Positions 28,241 to 39,700 of a stretch of DNA of 64,000 nt are shown one piece after another. The notes beneath the pieces are model-generated. The model was not told the DNA's origin and ran no database searches. It was given only the letters and a program-made list of their open reading frames with translations. Both the position numbers and the translations under genes were made by a program. This stretch comes from Anagrus nilaparvatae (taxonomy: Eukaryota > Arthropoda > Insecta > Hymenoptera > Mymaridae), in NCBI GenBank assembly GCA_022575985.1, contig JAKSXM010000272.1:26181501-26245500 (forward strand), written 5' to 3'. Positions within the stretch are counted from its first letter, which is position 1; the number at the start of each line of letters is the position of its first letter.

Positions 28241-31200
28241 CTTGCTGAGATTTACTGCAATATTAAGGAATTACATTGCATTTTGATGAAGACTTATTAT
28301 TTTGGAGTTTTTATATTTGGTTATTTTAGTGTATTGATTATTTATTTATTCATTATATTTTTAACTCTAATATATAGAATCTTATATTACATTATAGATT
28401 ATTATATTTTCATAATTTGCAAAAACGTATTTATTTATAAGTAAAAAAGAAAAAAAAATTAGAATGTAAATAAAATCAAAGTTTACTGCTGCAATATTAA
28501 AGCATTTTTTTTTTTTAATGTCGGCGGTTACCACGTCCTTGACGAAGAACATGTACGCAACAAAGATATGAAATGTTTATGTAACATTTTCCTACCAATA
28601 ATTTACCGTTGTTTTAAGAAAATAAAACGTTTTCAATTTATTAACTTTAATAATAATTAACTTATGATCTTTTAAAGTTTCATAAGATCAAAATAAACCG
28701 AAAAATATACCTGAATAAATGAACAGTCAGTGGCAACATACCAGTATAAATCAACGCCAGAAAATTGTATATTGTATATGCACTCTAATATTTACTGTTT
28801 TTTAAATTCATTGATTTTTTTTTTAATTCGTAATTTCATGAAAATTTGTAAGCAATAACTTTTTAGTTTAATATTGTTTACTGTAATGAATAATTTAAAT
28901 CAACAATTAGACATAAAAAAAAAACAAAAAATCAATAAAATACCACATTACACTGCGCGTATAATTTACAAGAAATAACGTATAAAAATTATTCAACATT
29001 TTTTATAAATGTTAGTTTTTTTTTTTATTTTAAAATTGTACTCACATATTCTACAAATTTATATCCTAATTAATTAATTAAATAATTAATTAAAAAGAAA
29101 TTAAAAGACGAATTTATGACACAATACTCTGCAGGCGCACGTTTTGTTTAAAAGCAAAATGGCGGACTAAAGACGCAGCCTTGTTGTATACCTCCCCTAC
29201 TTTGCGGCCTGCAGCTCTTGCACACCCCGCACGCGCGTACGACTTCTCTTTTGATTGAATAAATAAAAAAGAGGGAAATTAATTTATTTTATTTAAAAAA
29301 AGCAATTATTAACTTGTATGAATAAAATTAAATTAAATTAAATTACTGTTTGTATAAAAATTAATTAAGTTTTTTTATTGCTTTTTAAATAGGAACGTTT
29401 CAAATAAATTTCATCCAAATTTGACTCGACAATATACTTTTGACTAAACAAGTAGTTTAAATTTAAACTTCCGAAAGATGCAGTCAAAGTGGTTCTCAGG
29501 ATGCAGTTAATAATTGAAAAAACCAAATTTTAATTGCAATCTCAGAATTATGTACTTGGGTACTTACCATTTTCAATTATTTAGGATCCATTAACAAAAG
29601 ATACAAAAAAAGGACGTGGTTTAAAAAAAAAGAATAAATAAACCAATATTTTTTTCTGTTTAAAAAAAATTTATTATTAAATAGCTTAATTATGATAATA
29701 AGCAGAAGATTAAATTTAAAATAATGATTAATTAACAATTAAATATTATTTACAAAATTAAAATGTTTTTGAAGATCATGTAAACTATTATTACCTATTA
29801 TCATTTGCTCTCGCAGAGAAGTCAGCTGAGATTGAGCAAGAAATAATGACCTAAATTATGTATTTTATATTACATTTTATAGTTATTGTATATTAATCTA
29901 AAAATATTAGTGTCCTACTCCAAGATAAAGATTCAACTGTAAAAATTATTCTTCTTGCTGCTTTGCAAAAAAAAAATTAAATAAATTATTTACTCCAAAT
30001 TATTGAAATTTAAAATTCTCCTTGATATTTATTTCTGTTTAGCTAAAATTTTATATAAATATCTTGTTTTGATAAAAAAAAAATATAAAAATAATTTATT
30101 ACTTTTTATACCAAATCAGGCTGCATATTTTATTAATGAGTCTAACTGCATAATTATGAAATGATAATTATTTTGAAGCTTAATGGAAATTTATATATTA
30201 AAAATGACTAAACTATGAAATTAAAAAATAATTATAACAATTTTTTTTTTTTTAATTTAGAAAATTATTATTTTCAAAATCAATACATTCTTTAACGTCA
30301 CGCACGACAAAATATATGCAGGAAGCCAAGATAGTAACGGCCGTCCACAATTTCGTTAATTCTTGATTGATTATTTGATAAAACTAATGCCCAGTCGAAA
30401 TGAAAATTATATATACTTAATAAATTTCTAAAAATATCCAAAAATTACCTGAGTTATCCATATAAGTATATATATTTTTATTTTAAAGATTTTATTGAAA
30501 AATAATTTAATTTCAAGAGTTCTTTATATATTCAAAAATGTTTTAAGCTTGAAACAATTATGTATATAATTTGACAAGAATAAACTACTACTATATATTC
30601 AAAAATTCAAACAAAAATTAAAGCGACTCATAAGAGTAAAAAAAAATTCTTTTAAAATATTGTTGCTGAGGGGTTTTTAAAATACTACAAATAATATTAT
30701 TTTTACTTTAAACTTTTTATTTTATTTAGCCTAGACATATAAAAAACATAAAAATTATAAAAAAGAAAAAAAAATTACTAACTATTCCGAATGTCACATA
30801 TTGAAGTAGAACTACACCAATGTTTTATTTATGTAAAAAATCAGATAATAAATTTTTTAATTATATATGATGTTACAATATAATAAAATGACCTTAATTA
30901 CTTCATGTATTTTGATAAATAATAACACACCAGTTTATATGAAAACATCATAAATTCATATACATACCTATTATATATGTTAATATTATTATAATATTAC
31001 TAATTGTCATCATTTCGCTTTCCATGAAACTCTCTTATTGAGTTATTAATTAAAATAGAATAAAAATTACAATAATTGTATTTTTTTTTTAAATAAAAAT
31101 TATTTATACAATGTTATAAAATTTATCCTATATACGATACAGTATTTTTTTTTCATAAAAAATTCTTATAAATAAATGTTACCAATTTACAGTAGCTAGT

Positions 31201-31329
31201 ATAAAGAAAAAATGCTAGTCAGCACAAAGGATTTTTCCAATTTAATTTTTAGTTATGTTTAATAAATTTTTTCGCGTGCTGATAGCCTCATTTCTTATTA
31301 TTTTTTAAATAGTTTTGCTTTGTTTTGGA
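28241..31329. other. lark 1 upstream / lark 1-lark 2 spacer
   Basis: About 3.1 kb between the lark paralogues; AT-rich, with no recognisable protein. A GC-richer patch at 29130-29260, carrying AAAATGGCGGAC, is the probable lark 1 promoter. A minus-strand donor-like GTGAGT near 29046 would fit a non-coding first exon spliced to the acceptor just before the lark 1 ATG. Otherwise A/T runs. Confidence 0.45.
29130..29260 (-). promoter_or_regulatory. candidate lark 1 promoter
   Basis: GC-rich for this window (CGCACGCGCGTACG, GCGGCCTGCAGC), with an AAAATGGCGGAC motif like that in the candidate lark 2 promoter (ATAATGGCGGAG). It is placed upstream of the lark 1 first coding exon, with a plausible 5' UTR donor downstream near 29046. 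Confidence 0.4.
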
Positions 31330-31536
31330 TAAAGACAGTATATCCACGACGTCGTAAAACAACGTCCACATTAGGATTTCACGACGAGACGAACCAAGTT
31401 TGATATCTCGGTCCCGACGAGTAGGCTTCCTGCTAGCGACGAACGTAACCGTTTTGTGATTTCTGTTTTGAGAGACTCCGGTTGGCATCAGACCGAATCC
31501 GATTACGTCGCGTTCTGCCCGCTAATTTTTTTTTTT
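31330..31536 (-). promoter_or_regulatory. conserved 3' UTR blocks of lark 2
   Basis: Counterpart of 25230-25362 after the lark 2 stop. It carries the same ordered blocks (CGGATTCGGTC, CGGTTACGTTCGTCG, AGCAGGAAGCC, CGTCGG, TGGTTCGTC) with different spacing. A 66-codon minus frame at 31488-31288 overlaps it, but it does not align as protein with the lark 1 copy, so an RNA element is the better reading. Confidence 0.6.
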
Positions 31537-33912
31537 TTAGTATGGTGCAAAACGTCGCGGCGGTGTTGGCCCTCGCATTCCTGGTCTGATAGGATTAAAA
31601 ATATTCTGTTTAAATGTGTTGTTTTTAATAGGAAAGCTAAAAAAACGAAGGGAATTGATAATGCAGATAGAAATATACTGTATAAATATAAATAAAAACT
31701 TAAGTATAATAAAATTAATTTTTAATAAAATTTAAATATATGTTAATATTAAATACATCTCATGCACATTTTTATACCAAGTCGATAATAATAATTAAGC
31801 ATGCAAATTACCAACTGAAAAAATAATTTAAAATTAAAAATTAACTATAAATTTACTAAATAAATTTTTTTTTCTATTTTAAGCTAATAAAAAAATTTTC
31901 AAATACTAATTTGTTGATGTAATTAAACATGAGCAACTCCAAATAAAATCACTAGTTTAAAAAACTTATTTTTTTAATGATTTGTAGTTTTAGATTTGTA
32001 ACTCCGCCAAAAAAATAGATTTTTTTTCAACTATCGAGGTTTAAAATTTTTTTTTTATTTGCGCTTTTTAATTTTTACAGCTCTTATACTCATTTTCCTA
32101 TTTCAGCTTATTTAAGAATAAATGATTATTGTTAAATAAGCTGAAATAGGAAAAAAAAATTTTTTTACCCAGTTTAACCAAAATAGTTTCCATTTTTTTT
32201 TTTTTTTAATTGAAAGTGTTTTGTCTAATAATTTAAAATTTTTAAAATAACTGACAAAATCTTGGTATACCTATAATGTAAACCCTTAAATTTTTGAAAA
32301 GTTTTAATAAAACTTTTGCTTATATCATTATTTTACTAGTGTCTCAAAATGAAAAAAATGTCAATTTGGTGGTTTTATTTGGACTTGCTTTGACATACTA
32401 ATAAAAAAAAATGAAAAATAGAAAGAAAAATTATAAAGCAGGAACTTTATGGATTGGTAAAATATTAAAATCAAGCGAGTTTACTTACCTACGATCATCG
32501 AATGAATCTCTGCTAAAGTCCTCATACATGCCCCTACTACAAAATTTATTTAAAAAAAATTATGGATTAATTCAATTTTAATATAAGTCTAAGGTTATAA
32601 AATTTTTTCATTATTAATTTTTAATAAACTTTTAAAATTTAAAGAAATTAGTTACTAATCACTAATCTTTAATATTTCTTATAGCCTTCAGATTCTTGCA
32701 GTACTGTAATATGTCTGATTTTCAGAAATTAATTTTAACTTAAAGATTAAATAAAAACTGTACACAATAAACTATCAATAAAATTTGTTTTACATTTTTA
32801 TGCTTACCCAAATCTTCCTGCATTTGCTGGTGGTGGTGGAGATCGCCTACTAAACATGCCGCCATAATCTTGCCCACGTGAAAAACCAGAATCACGTATT
32901 GAGCCCATACCTATACCAATAAAATGTATTAATTTTTTTGTAAATACTATGCTTACAGAAAAACATACCAAGAGGTTGATTTAAGTTATTACCAGACATT
33001 CCACCCATTCCTGAAAATCTTCTTTCATACAAATCTCTTGGTTCATCATATCCTCTGCGGTCATAGTAGCTATCATAATCCTAAAAAAATAAAGATTTAT
33101 TTACAAAAAACTTATGAAAAGCTATAAATTATTCAAGTTGTTCAAATTACCCCAAATCTTGGTGGACCCATAAGTCTATCTCTGAGGAAGGGTGGTGGAG
33201 GTGGTGGATATGGATCTCGGTGAAACATACGATCTCTGTAGCCATTCCTGTCGGGTCCACCACCCATTCCTCCCTTAGGACATTCTTTGGACCAATGGCC
33301 ACCTCTTCCACACCTATAACATTGTTCTGGATCACCCATTCCAGGCCTTTGTCTTACTCTGCTCGTTGATAATTGAACTTTCATTGGCTGTCCATCAACC
33401 ATTAAACCATTTAACTCTTTGATAGCTTCATTAACATCACCAGTAGCTTCTAAATGAACAAATCCGTAATTTCTCACAATATCACATTCTACAACTGTTC
33501 CATATTTGGTAAATAATTCCCTCACTTGGGGGGCTTTTGTTTTATCTGTAAGATTTCCTACAAAAATCTTGGTTGTTGGGGTATTGGGACCCTTTCGACT
33601 TTTGGCTGCTTCACATTTAATTGGATTACCATGTACTAAGTATCCATTAAGATTTTGGATAGCATCTCTTCCTGAATCTTCATTTTCCATGTGCTGATAA
33701 AAAAAAAATAATAAGAAACAAAATACCTAAATATTTTAGCAAATATTACTCAATAAAATTTTAATTACCACAAAACCATAATTTTTCACTACATCGCATT
33801 CTACAACTTTTCCATATTTTTCAAATAGAGGTTTAACATCAACAGTCTTTGTATTATCGGCTAAATTACCAATAAAAATTTTAAAAGTTCCTACACTGCT
33901 AAAACCTGGCAT
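31537..33912 (-). CDS. lark: RNA-binding protein lark, paralogue 2
   Basis: Second RBM4/lark-type gene. Minus-strand exons: 33912-33769, 33693-33151, 33080-32969, 32910-32808, 32536-32489 and 31585-31537, giving 332 aa. Exons 1, 2, 4 and 5 are exactly the same length as in paralogue 1 (144, 543, 103 and 48 bp). Exon 3 differs by one codon and the last exon by two. Two RRMs ([15 protein letters not shown]), [14 protein letters not shown] knuckle, proline run and [14 protein letters not shown] tail are all kept. The protein is nearly identical to paralogue 1 over the RRMs and diverges mainly in the tail. Reading frames are intact, so both copies are probably functional. A splice acceptor just upstream of the ATG implies a non-coding first exon, probably near 34557-34730. 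Confidence 0.93.
32093..32154. repeat. perfect 23-bp hairpin in lark 2 intron 5
   Basis: Arms 32093-32115 and 32132-32154 (core CCTATTTCAGCTTATTTAA) are exactly complementary around a 16-base loop. The size resembles a pre-miRNA or a very short foldback. It lies in the intron between the 48-bp exon and the last exon of lark 2. There is no evidence of expression. Confidence 0.6.
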
Positions 33913-36716
33913 CTTGAAAATCTATAAAATACAATTTAAATTGTAAAAGAATTTGTTTATACAGTAAAAAAAGTTTTTATTTAAAAATTAACGTTTAATT
34001 TTTTATTAAATCATCATGATCTTAATTTATTAATCAATAATTTATAAAAGGAACTTCTTTTAAGAATATATAATAAACAATAGTAGATAGGAAGTAAACA
34101 ATAATAATTATATCTAATAACAATACAAAATTTAATTTAACTCTGCTCCAAAATACTTTGTCAGATGCGTTTGTTTACACGGAATAGTAAATCGTCAAAA
34201 TGGAGAAGCCGGCAAATGACATACATAGAAACTTCAAGAACTTCAACTACAGAGAAGAGCGTTTAAAAAAAAACGATATATCAATTTTAATTTTAAAAAT
34301 ATAGATTTTATAAAATAAAAAGGAAAAGAAAATAATTTTTATATAAATTTAAAAAAAAATTAATTGAAGAGTAAGAATTTAATTATTTTTTATTTCTTGT
34401 GATACGTGTACATTTTTAGAATAAACGTGACGCATTTTCATTTCGGATCTCATTAATATATGATTAATATATAATTACTATCATTTGTAAATTTTAAATT
34501 AACTAAAAATGCTATTTTTTAAAATATAATTTATTGAAAATTTTAACTTACCGAATAAATAAATAATAAAATTGATTTTTAACTAAAAAACGGAGCTCTA
34601 AGAACGCAATCTCACCCGAATGCGATGCCGAAATCTCACAAACCGCTGTAATGGCGTGGTATAATGCAGGTATATAATGGCGGAGATCTGATGGTAAGAA
34701 AGAGCTAGGGTCTCTAGATATAGAGCTAGGGGAGAAAAAAAGCAGAAAACAATCTCGATTTTATTTTTTATCTCGAAATCTCGAAAAATAAATTTTAAAT
34801 TTTAGTAAAATCAAAAAAATAATAAAAAAGGAATGGCTCAAGTAAATTACTACGTGCAGCGGTCGGAAAACGTGATACTTTCAGCATGAAGAATTTTTTT
34901 CTGAAGTAATTAATTATTTCACGAGAAAAAAAATGAATTTAAAGATTTTCATTTTATTTTACTAATTATTAATAGATAACAAACTTATTAATTATTTATC
35001 AAAAGAAATGAAAAATGAAAAACAATATTTAAGTTTAATAATAAAGCAACATTTATATTTAATACAATAAAACATTTATTTACAAGCATATTTGCATATA
35101 ATTATTTTTACTTTAATAAACTTAGATTCACTGGGATTGCTGACAATAATTTTCGTTAATATTTAATAATTATTCCTATATTTACAACTACTTATTTTTA
35201 TTACAAAATAATTTAGATTTTATTTACAATTTATAATACTGATTAAAAAGTAATCATTAAAAGTACTATACATTTCACAAAAAATAAAAATTTATTATCG
35301 AGCTAAGATTTAAAAAAAGTAGTTTATTTTATTATATAAGTAGGCCGCATAAACATCACAAAATTGTATTTATTAATTTGTACATAAAATTCATTAATGT
35401 ACTTTATTGTTTGCATATTTTATATATTTATTTATTTTATATTTCTAAAAAATTTTATACTTAAAACTTTTTTTACAAGAGATAAAAAATAAAATTTTGC
35501 AAATACTATAAGTAAAATAACTTTAGAGAAGATTCGAGCTGAAATTTATTTTTATTTTGCACAGTTTAACATTGCATGTAAAAATAATGTTTTTCTTGAT
35601 CCTTTAGGCGAATTTACGAATTTTGAGTTAACAATAGTAAAGCATAATTTTGCCAAAAGGATAAAAAAGATTCTTTCTAAGTTGAAACAAAAAAATTATT
35701 TATGTGTAAATATAGGACAAAAAATGTATATATATTTACAAATAATTATAAATTAATCTAATATTATAAATCTTATAAAAAAAACTAGCAATATGTATTT
35801 AATTATAATTTATAGTTATTTACAATTTTAAAATTTTATTTAAAATTTATAGGAAGTTTCATTTTAATTTTGTATAGTATGAATGGCGATAATAAAAAGT
35901 TTTGTAAGATTAAAATATAAGTAAATTAAACAAGATCAGTCTCATAAGATGGCATGATTATTATTGATAAAGTAAGTATGTTATTTTATTTATCAAAAAA
36001 ATTATTTAAAATAAAAAAATAATTGATCAGTAAAAATTTTAAATAATTGTTTAATTGTACGCAAATTTTGATCTTACTTATTAGTTAAGATTCATACAAG
36101 TCCTTAATCTAACTATATATTAATAACAAAAAATTTATTTTGTTAATTACTAAAACATAAACATTTATAAAAATTTACAAATCATGGATGCTTTTTATAT
36201 TTATATAAAATGCACATCTATTATTTATCACATTTATACTTTAAAATCTAATAATATAAATTTTATAGTTGTTTATTTTTTTAAATTTTTTATACTTATA
36301 TATTTATTAAATATTTAAGCAACGTGGTTTGAAAAAAAAAAATTGAAAATAAATAACTTACATCGGTGTAAGTCTTTGGCCCAGCTATTAAAATGTTACA
36401 AATATATCCGATTGATTTTTTTCTCTTGTCCCTTATTTTTTATAGATACAGTTACTACATAAAAAGGCTTTTTTTTGGCAGTTAACAAGTTAAAAAAATC
36501 ATTTCATATAAATTATTACGTTCGATCTACATATTATATAAGTATTTTATACTTAAAAAAAATTCTTTACAAATTATTCATATAAACTTTTTCAGTCTTC
36601 AGGAAGAGCAGTCTTCTGCAATCCATTAAAATCTATTTGCATAAATTTCTATGTACAAAATATAAAGTTTTTTTTTTTTTTCAACTAGAAAAAGAAGCAA
36701 ATTTACAAATTTATTT
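33913..36716. other. lark 2 upstream / tkv 3' flank
   Basis: About 2.8 kb. It holds the candidate lark 2 promoter (34557-34730) and then about 2 kb of A/T-rich DNA after the tkv stop that would include tkv 3' UTR. The first AATAAA (minus) touches the tkv stop; others follow further downstream. No other gene seen. Confidence 0.45.
34557..34730 (-). promoter_or_regulatory. candidate lark 2 promoter and non-coding first exon
   Basis: CpG-containing patch with ATAATGGCGGAG and a repeated GAGCTAGGG, upstream of lark 2. A good minus-strand donor (TTCG|GTAAGTT) at 34556-34555 could splice to the acceptor just before the lark 2 ATG. The ATGGCGGA word is shared with the candidate lark 1 promoter. Confidence 0.4.
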
Positions 36717-39700
36717 CTAAATTATTTTAATGGCATTGTCAATGTGTAATTTAGACATTGTTTTCTTCACACGAAGTGCTGTTAATCGAACTGCTGGATT
36801 CGCATGCCAACATTCTGTCATTAATTTACTTAATGCATACAAAACCTGTTGAAAAAAAAAATAAAATATGAAAAATCATAATTCAAAGTATTTTGTTTTA
36901 ATATTTATTAAAAGTAAATTTACCGGATCATTTTCCCATCTTGTAGGAATTACTGGTCTTAACCTTTTCACACAAACAGCTAGCCTCATATCTTCAAAGT
37001 CAGGGTCATTAGGTACGACATCATGGTAAGGTAATGCATATGGTTCCGCTGTTGAAACTTTCCCACTGGATGCACATCTTCTACAAATTTCCCAAAGAAC
37101 AAGACCTACAGAATACATATCTGCCATTTTAAATGCATCGAATGAAGTTGTGTTTAGAGTTTCATCAAGTACTTCAGGTGCCATATATCTTCGAGTTCCT
37201 ACTCTAGTATTAGGTGCTATATCAATTTCTCCAGTTTCACTAGAAATTAATTAAACAATTTTCATTAAAACTACTATTAATAAATTTTAATTTTTAATAA
37301 AATAAATAAATTATTACCTTAGAAAACGAACTGCTAATCCAAAATCAGCTATTGCACATTCTCCATTCCTTTTTATTAGAATATTTCTACTTTTAATATC
37401 TCGATGAGCTATGGCAGGTTTTCCTCTAGTACCAAATATTTCTGTGTGCAAGTGTACAATACCTGAAGCCATGGACAAACATATTTTTAGAAGAGATGGG
37501 TGATCAAGGACTATAGTTTGTAAATAATCATGCAGTGATCCATTTTCATGATAATCTGTTATCAACAACATCTGTGTCCAAGATCCTGTTCCTTTAATAT
37601 CAGCGGCAATGAAACCCAAAATATTGTCATGTCTCATAAGTACAGTTTGATAAATTTCAGTTTCTCTGAACCATGATGCTTCTTCAAGGGTAAAGAATAC
37701 TTTAACAGCAACTTTTTCCCCTCTCCATCTTGCTAGCCAGACTTCACCATATCGTCCTTTACCAACACATTGTGATAACGCTAATTGTTTGGCAATAGTC
37801 CTTTGTACCAGCAATGGTAATCCAGAACCAGAACCACTGCTTTGATCTATCAAATCTTTTAACGTCCCTTGCGAAGATACCAAATAAGGACTTCTTTCTT
37901 TTTTTCTATAACGCTGATACATTATTGTCAAAATTAAGGTAATAGCGACTAGTAAAATTAATAAACAAATAACATAAATGGCAAGTAGTCCCAATGACAT
38001 TTTACTAGCTTCTTGAGGTATATTTGTTTTAGACTTGAGTGTAGGATAAATATCTTTATTACATAAATCTGTATTATTACAACAAATAATACTTTTTCCT
38101 TGTAGATGAGGTACAAGATAACCTTTACATTGCATAAAACCTTGTTCGTCAGGTGGTAAACAACCATAGGACCATTCTGATGCTAACTCTTCGGACTCTG
38201 CATCCCATACTTGTTCGACTGCACTAAAACAATAACCACCAGGTCTACCTTCGCATGTACCATTTTGCTTATCACCTGGACAATGTCCTTCACAGTAACA
38301 GGTTATTGACATTACTGTAAATAAATAAGAAAAGAAAATTGTAATTATGTTATTATTATTCTATATTTAAGTTGTTATTATCAGATTTTTTAAAATGAGC
38401 TGACTTAAAGTATTGAATGAATTTTATTTTATTATTTTTTTTTTTAAACTGATGTGATAAAGAAAAGAGTATATTATTGTATATATGAAATATGAGGACT
38501 AACATCCGGTTTAAATAAAAATACAAATCAATTCTTTTTTTTTTTTTTTATAATCTGACTTTATGATTTTATGTGAAGTGTATGTGGGTGGACAAGATGT
38601 ATTTTTTTAAAAAATAAGTATATGTATGCAACATTTATGAGTAAAAAAGGTGTGTCATGTTTTTTTAAAGATTTAAAATACAAAAAAAATGTGTAATTAT
38701 TTTTTTTAATTTTTTTTTTTGTGTATTATGGGTTTAATACTTTTAAAATGACGTAAAAGGACATTTTAATACATGCATATAAAAAAGTAAAAGTTTATGT
38801 CGAGTAAATATAACATGATTTTATTTTAAAAAATACAGTGTAATCAAAAATTATTGCAATTATACATTCCTTATCTGGATAAATTTATGTAATATTTATA
38901 AATAAATAAACGAGACTATTAATAAAAGCTAATAAACACTCTATAATTAATGTAGGATATGCAGAATATTTAAAATAATTAAAACTTTTCTAATTAAATT
39001 CTATTATAAAGCAGCAAATATTTATTGAGGTAAAATAACATTGAATTACTTCGAGTGCTACTATAAACAACTAACTCTCCTGTCTAAAATTATTCTCCTT
39101 ATATATTTTAATCATCAAATTGATGACTACGTGATAATTATTAATTTTTTCCACGTATTCGTCATGCGTTATCAAAATCACGCAAAATCACATGTACGCC
39201 ATAAAATCACTACTACATAAAAATACCCAAAAACAATTAGATATAAAAATAACAGATATTAATAAAACAATAAAGTAAACTAGAAGAAACTAGTAGTAAC
39301 CAAATAGTTAATTAAACTGATTAAAAAATAATATTCGAAAATAAAATAATAATTTTATTTTCCCATAAGATTCATCCTATAATGACATTTTTTTCATAGC
39401 TAAAAAAAAGTATTAACTGCACATTTTTTTTAATATAAAAAAAATATTTATTTTTCTATACATAAATAAATGACAAAATAAGACCCGTATAATAATAATT
39501 GTTATCACGTGTAATCGTGCACGTAGGTTTAAGAACACATGTTTTTTTTTCGTTTATTTTTACAAGAAAAAATAATGTTTTAAATTAAGATGTCTTTTTT
39601 TTTTAAGTTTTAATTTATGACTTGTTTAGGATAAAAATTTTGATTTATTTTTTTGTACACTGAAAAAAAAGTAATATTTTTAAATTTTAACTTAATTTTA

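Noticed and set aside
31288..31488. 66-codon minus frame after the lark 2 stop as an extra coding exon
   Set aside because: The similar region after lark 1 does not keep the frame, whereas short nucleotide blocks are kept. A non-coding element fits better.
36876..38312. The receptor kinase as Baboon or Saxophone
   Set aside because: The GS-box, L45 and kinase motifs and the ectodomain Cys pattern match the BMPR1/Thickveins subclass more closely.
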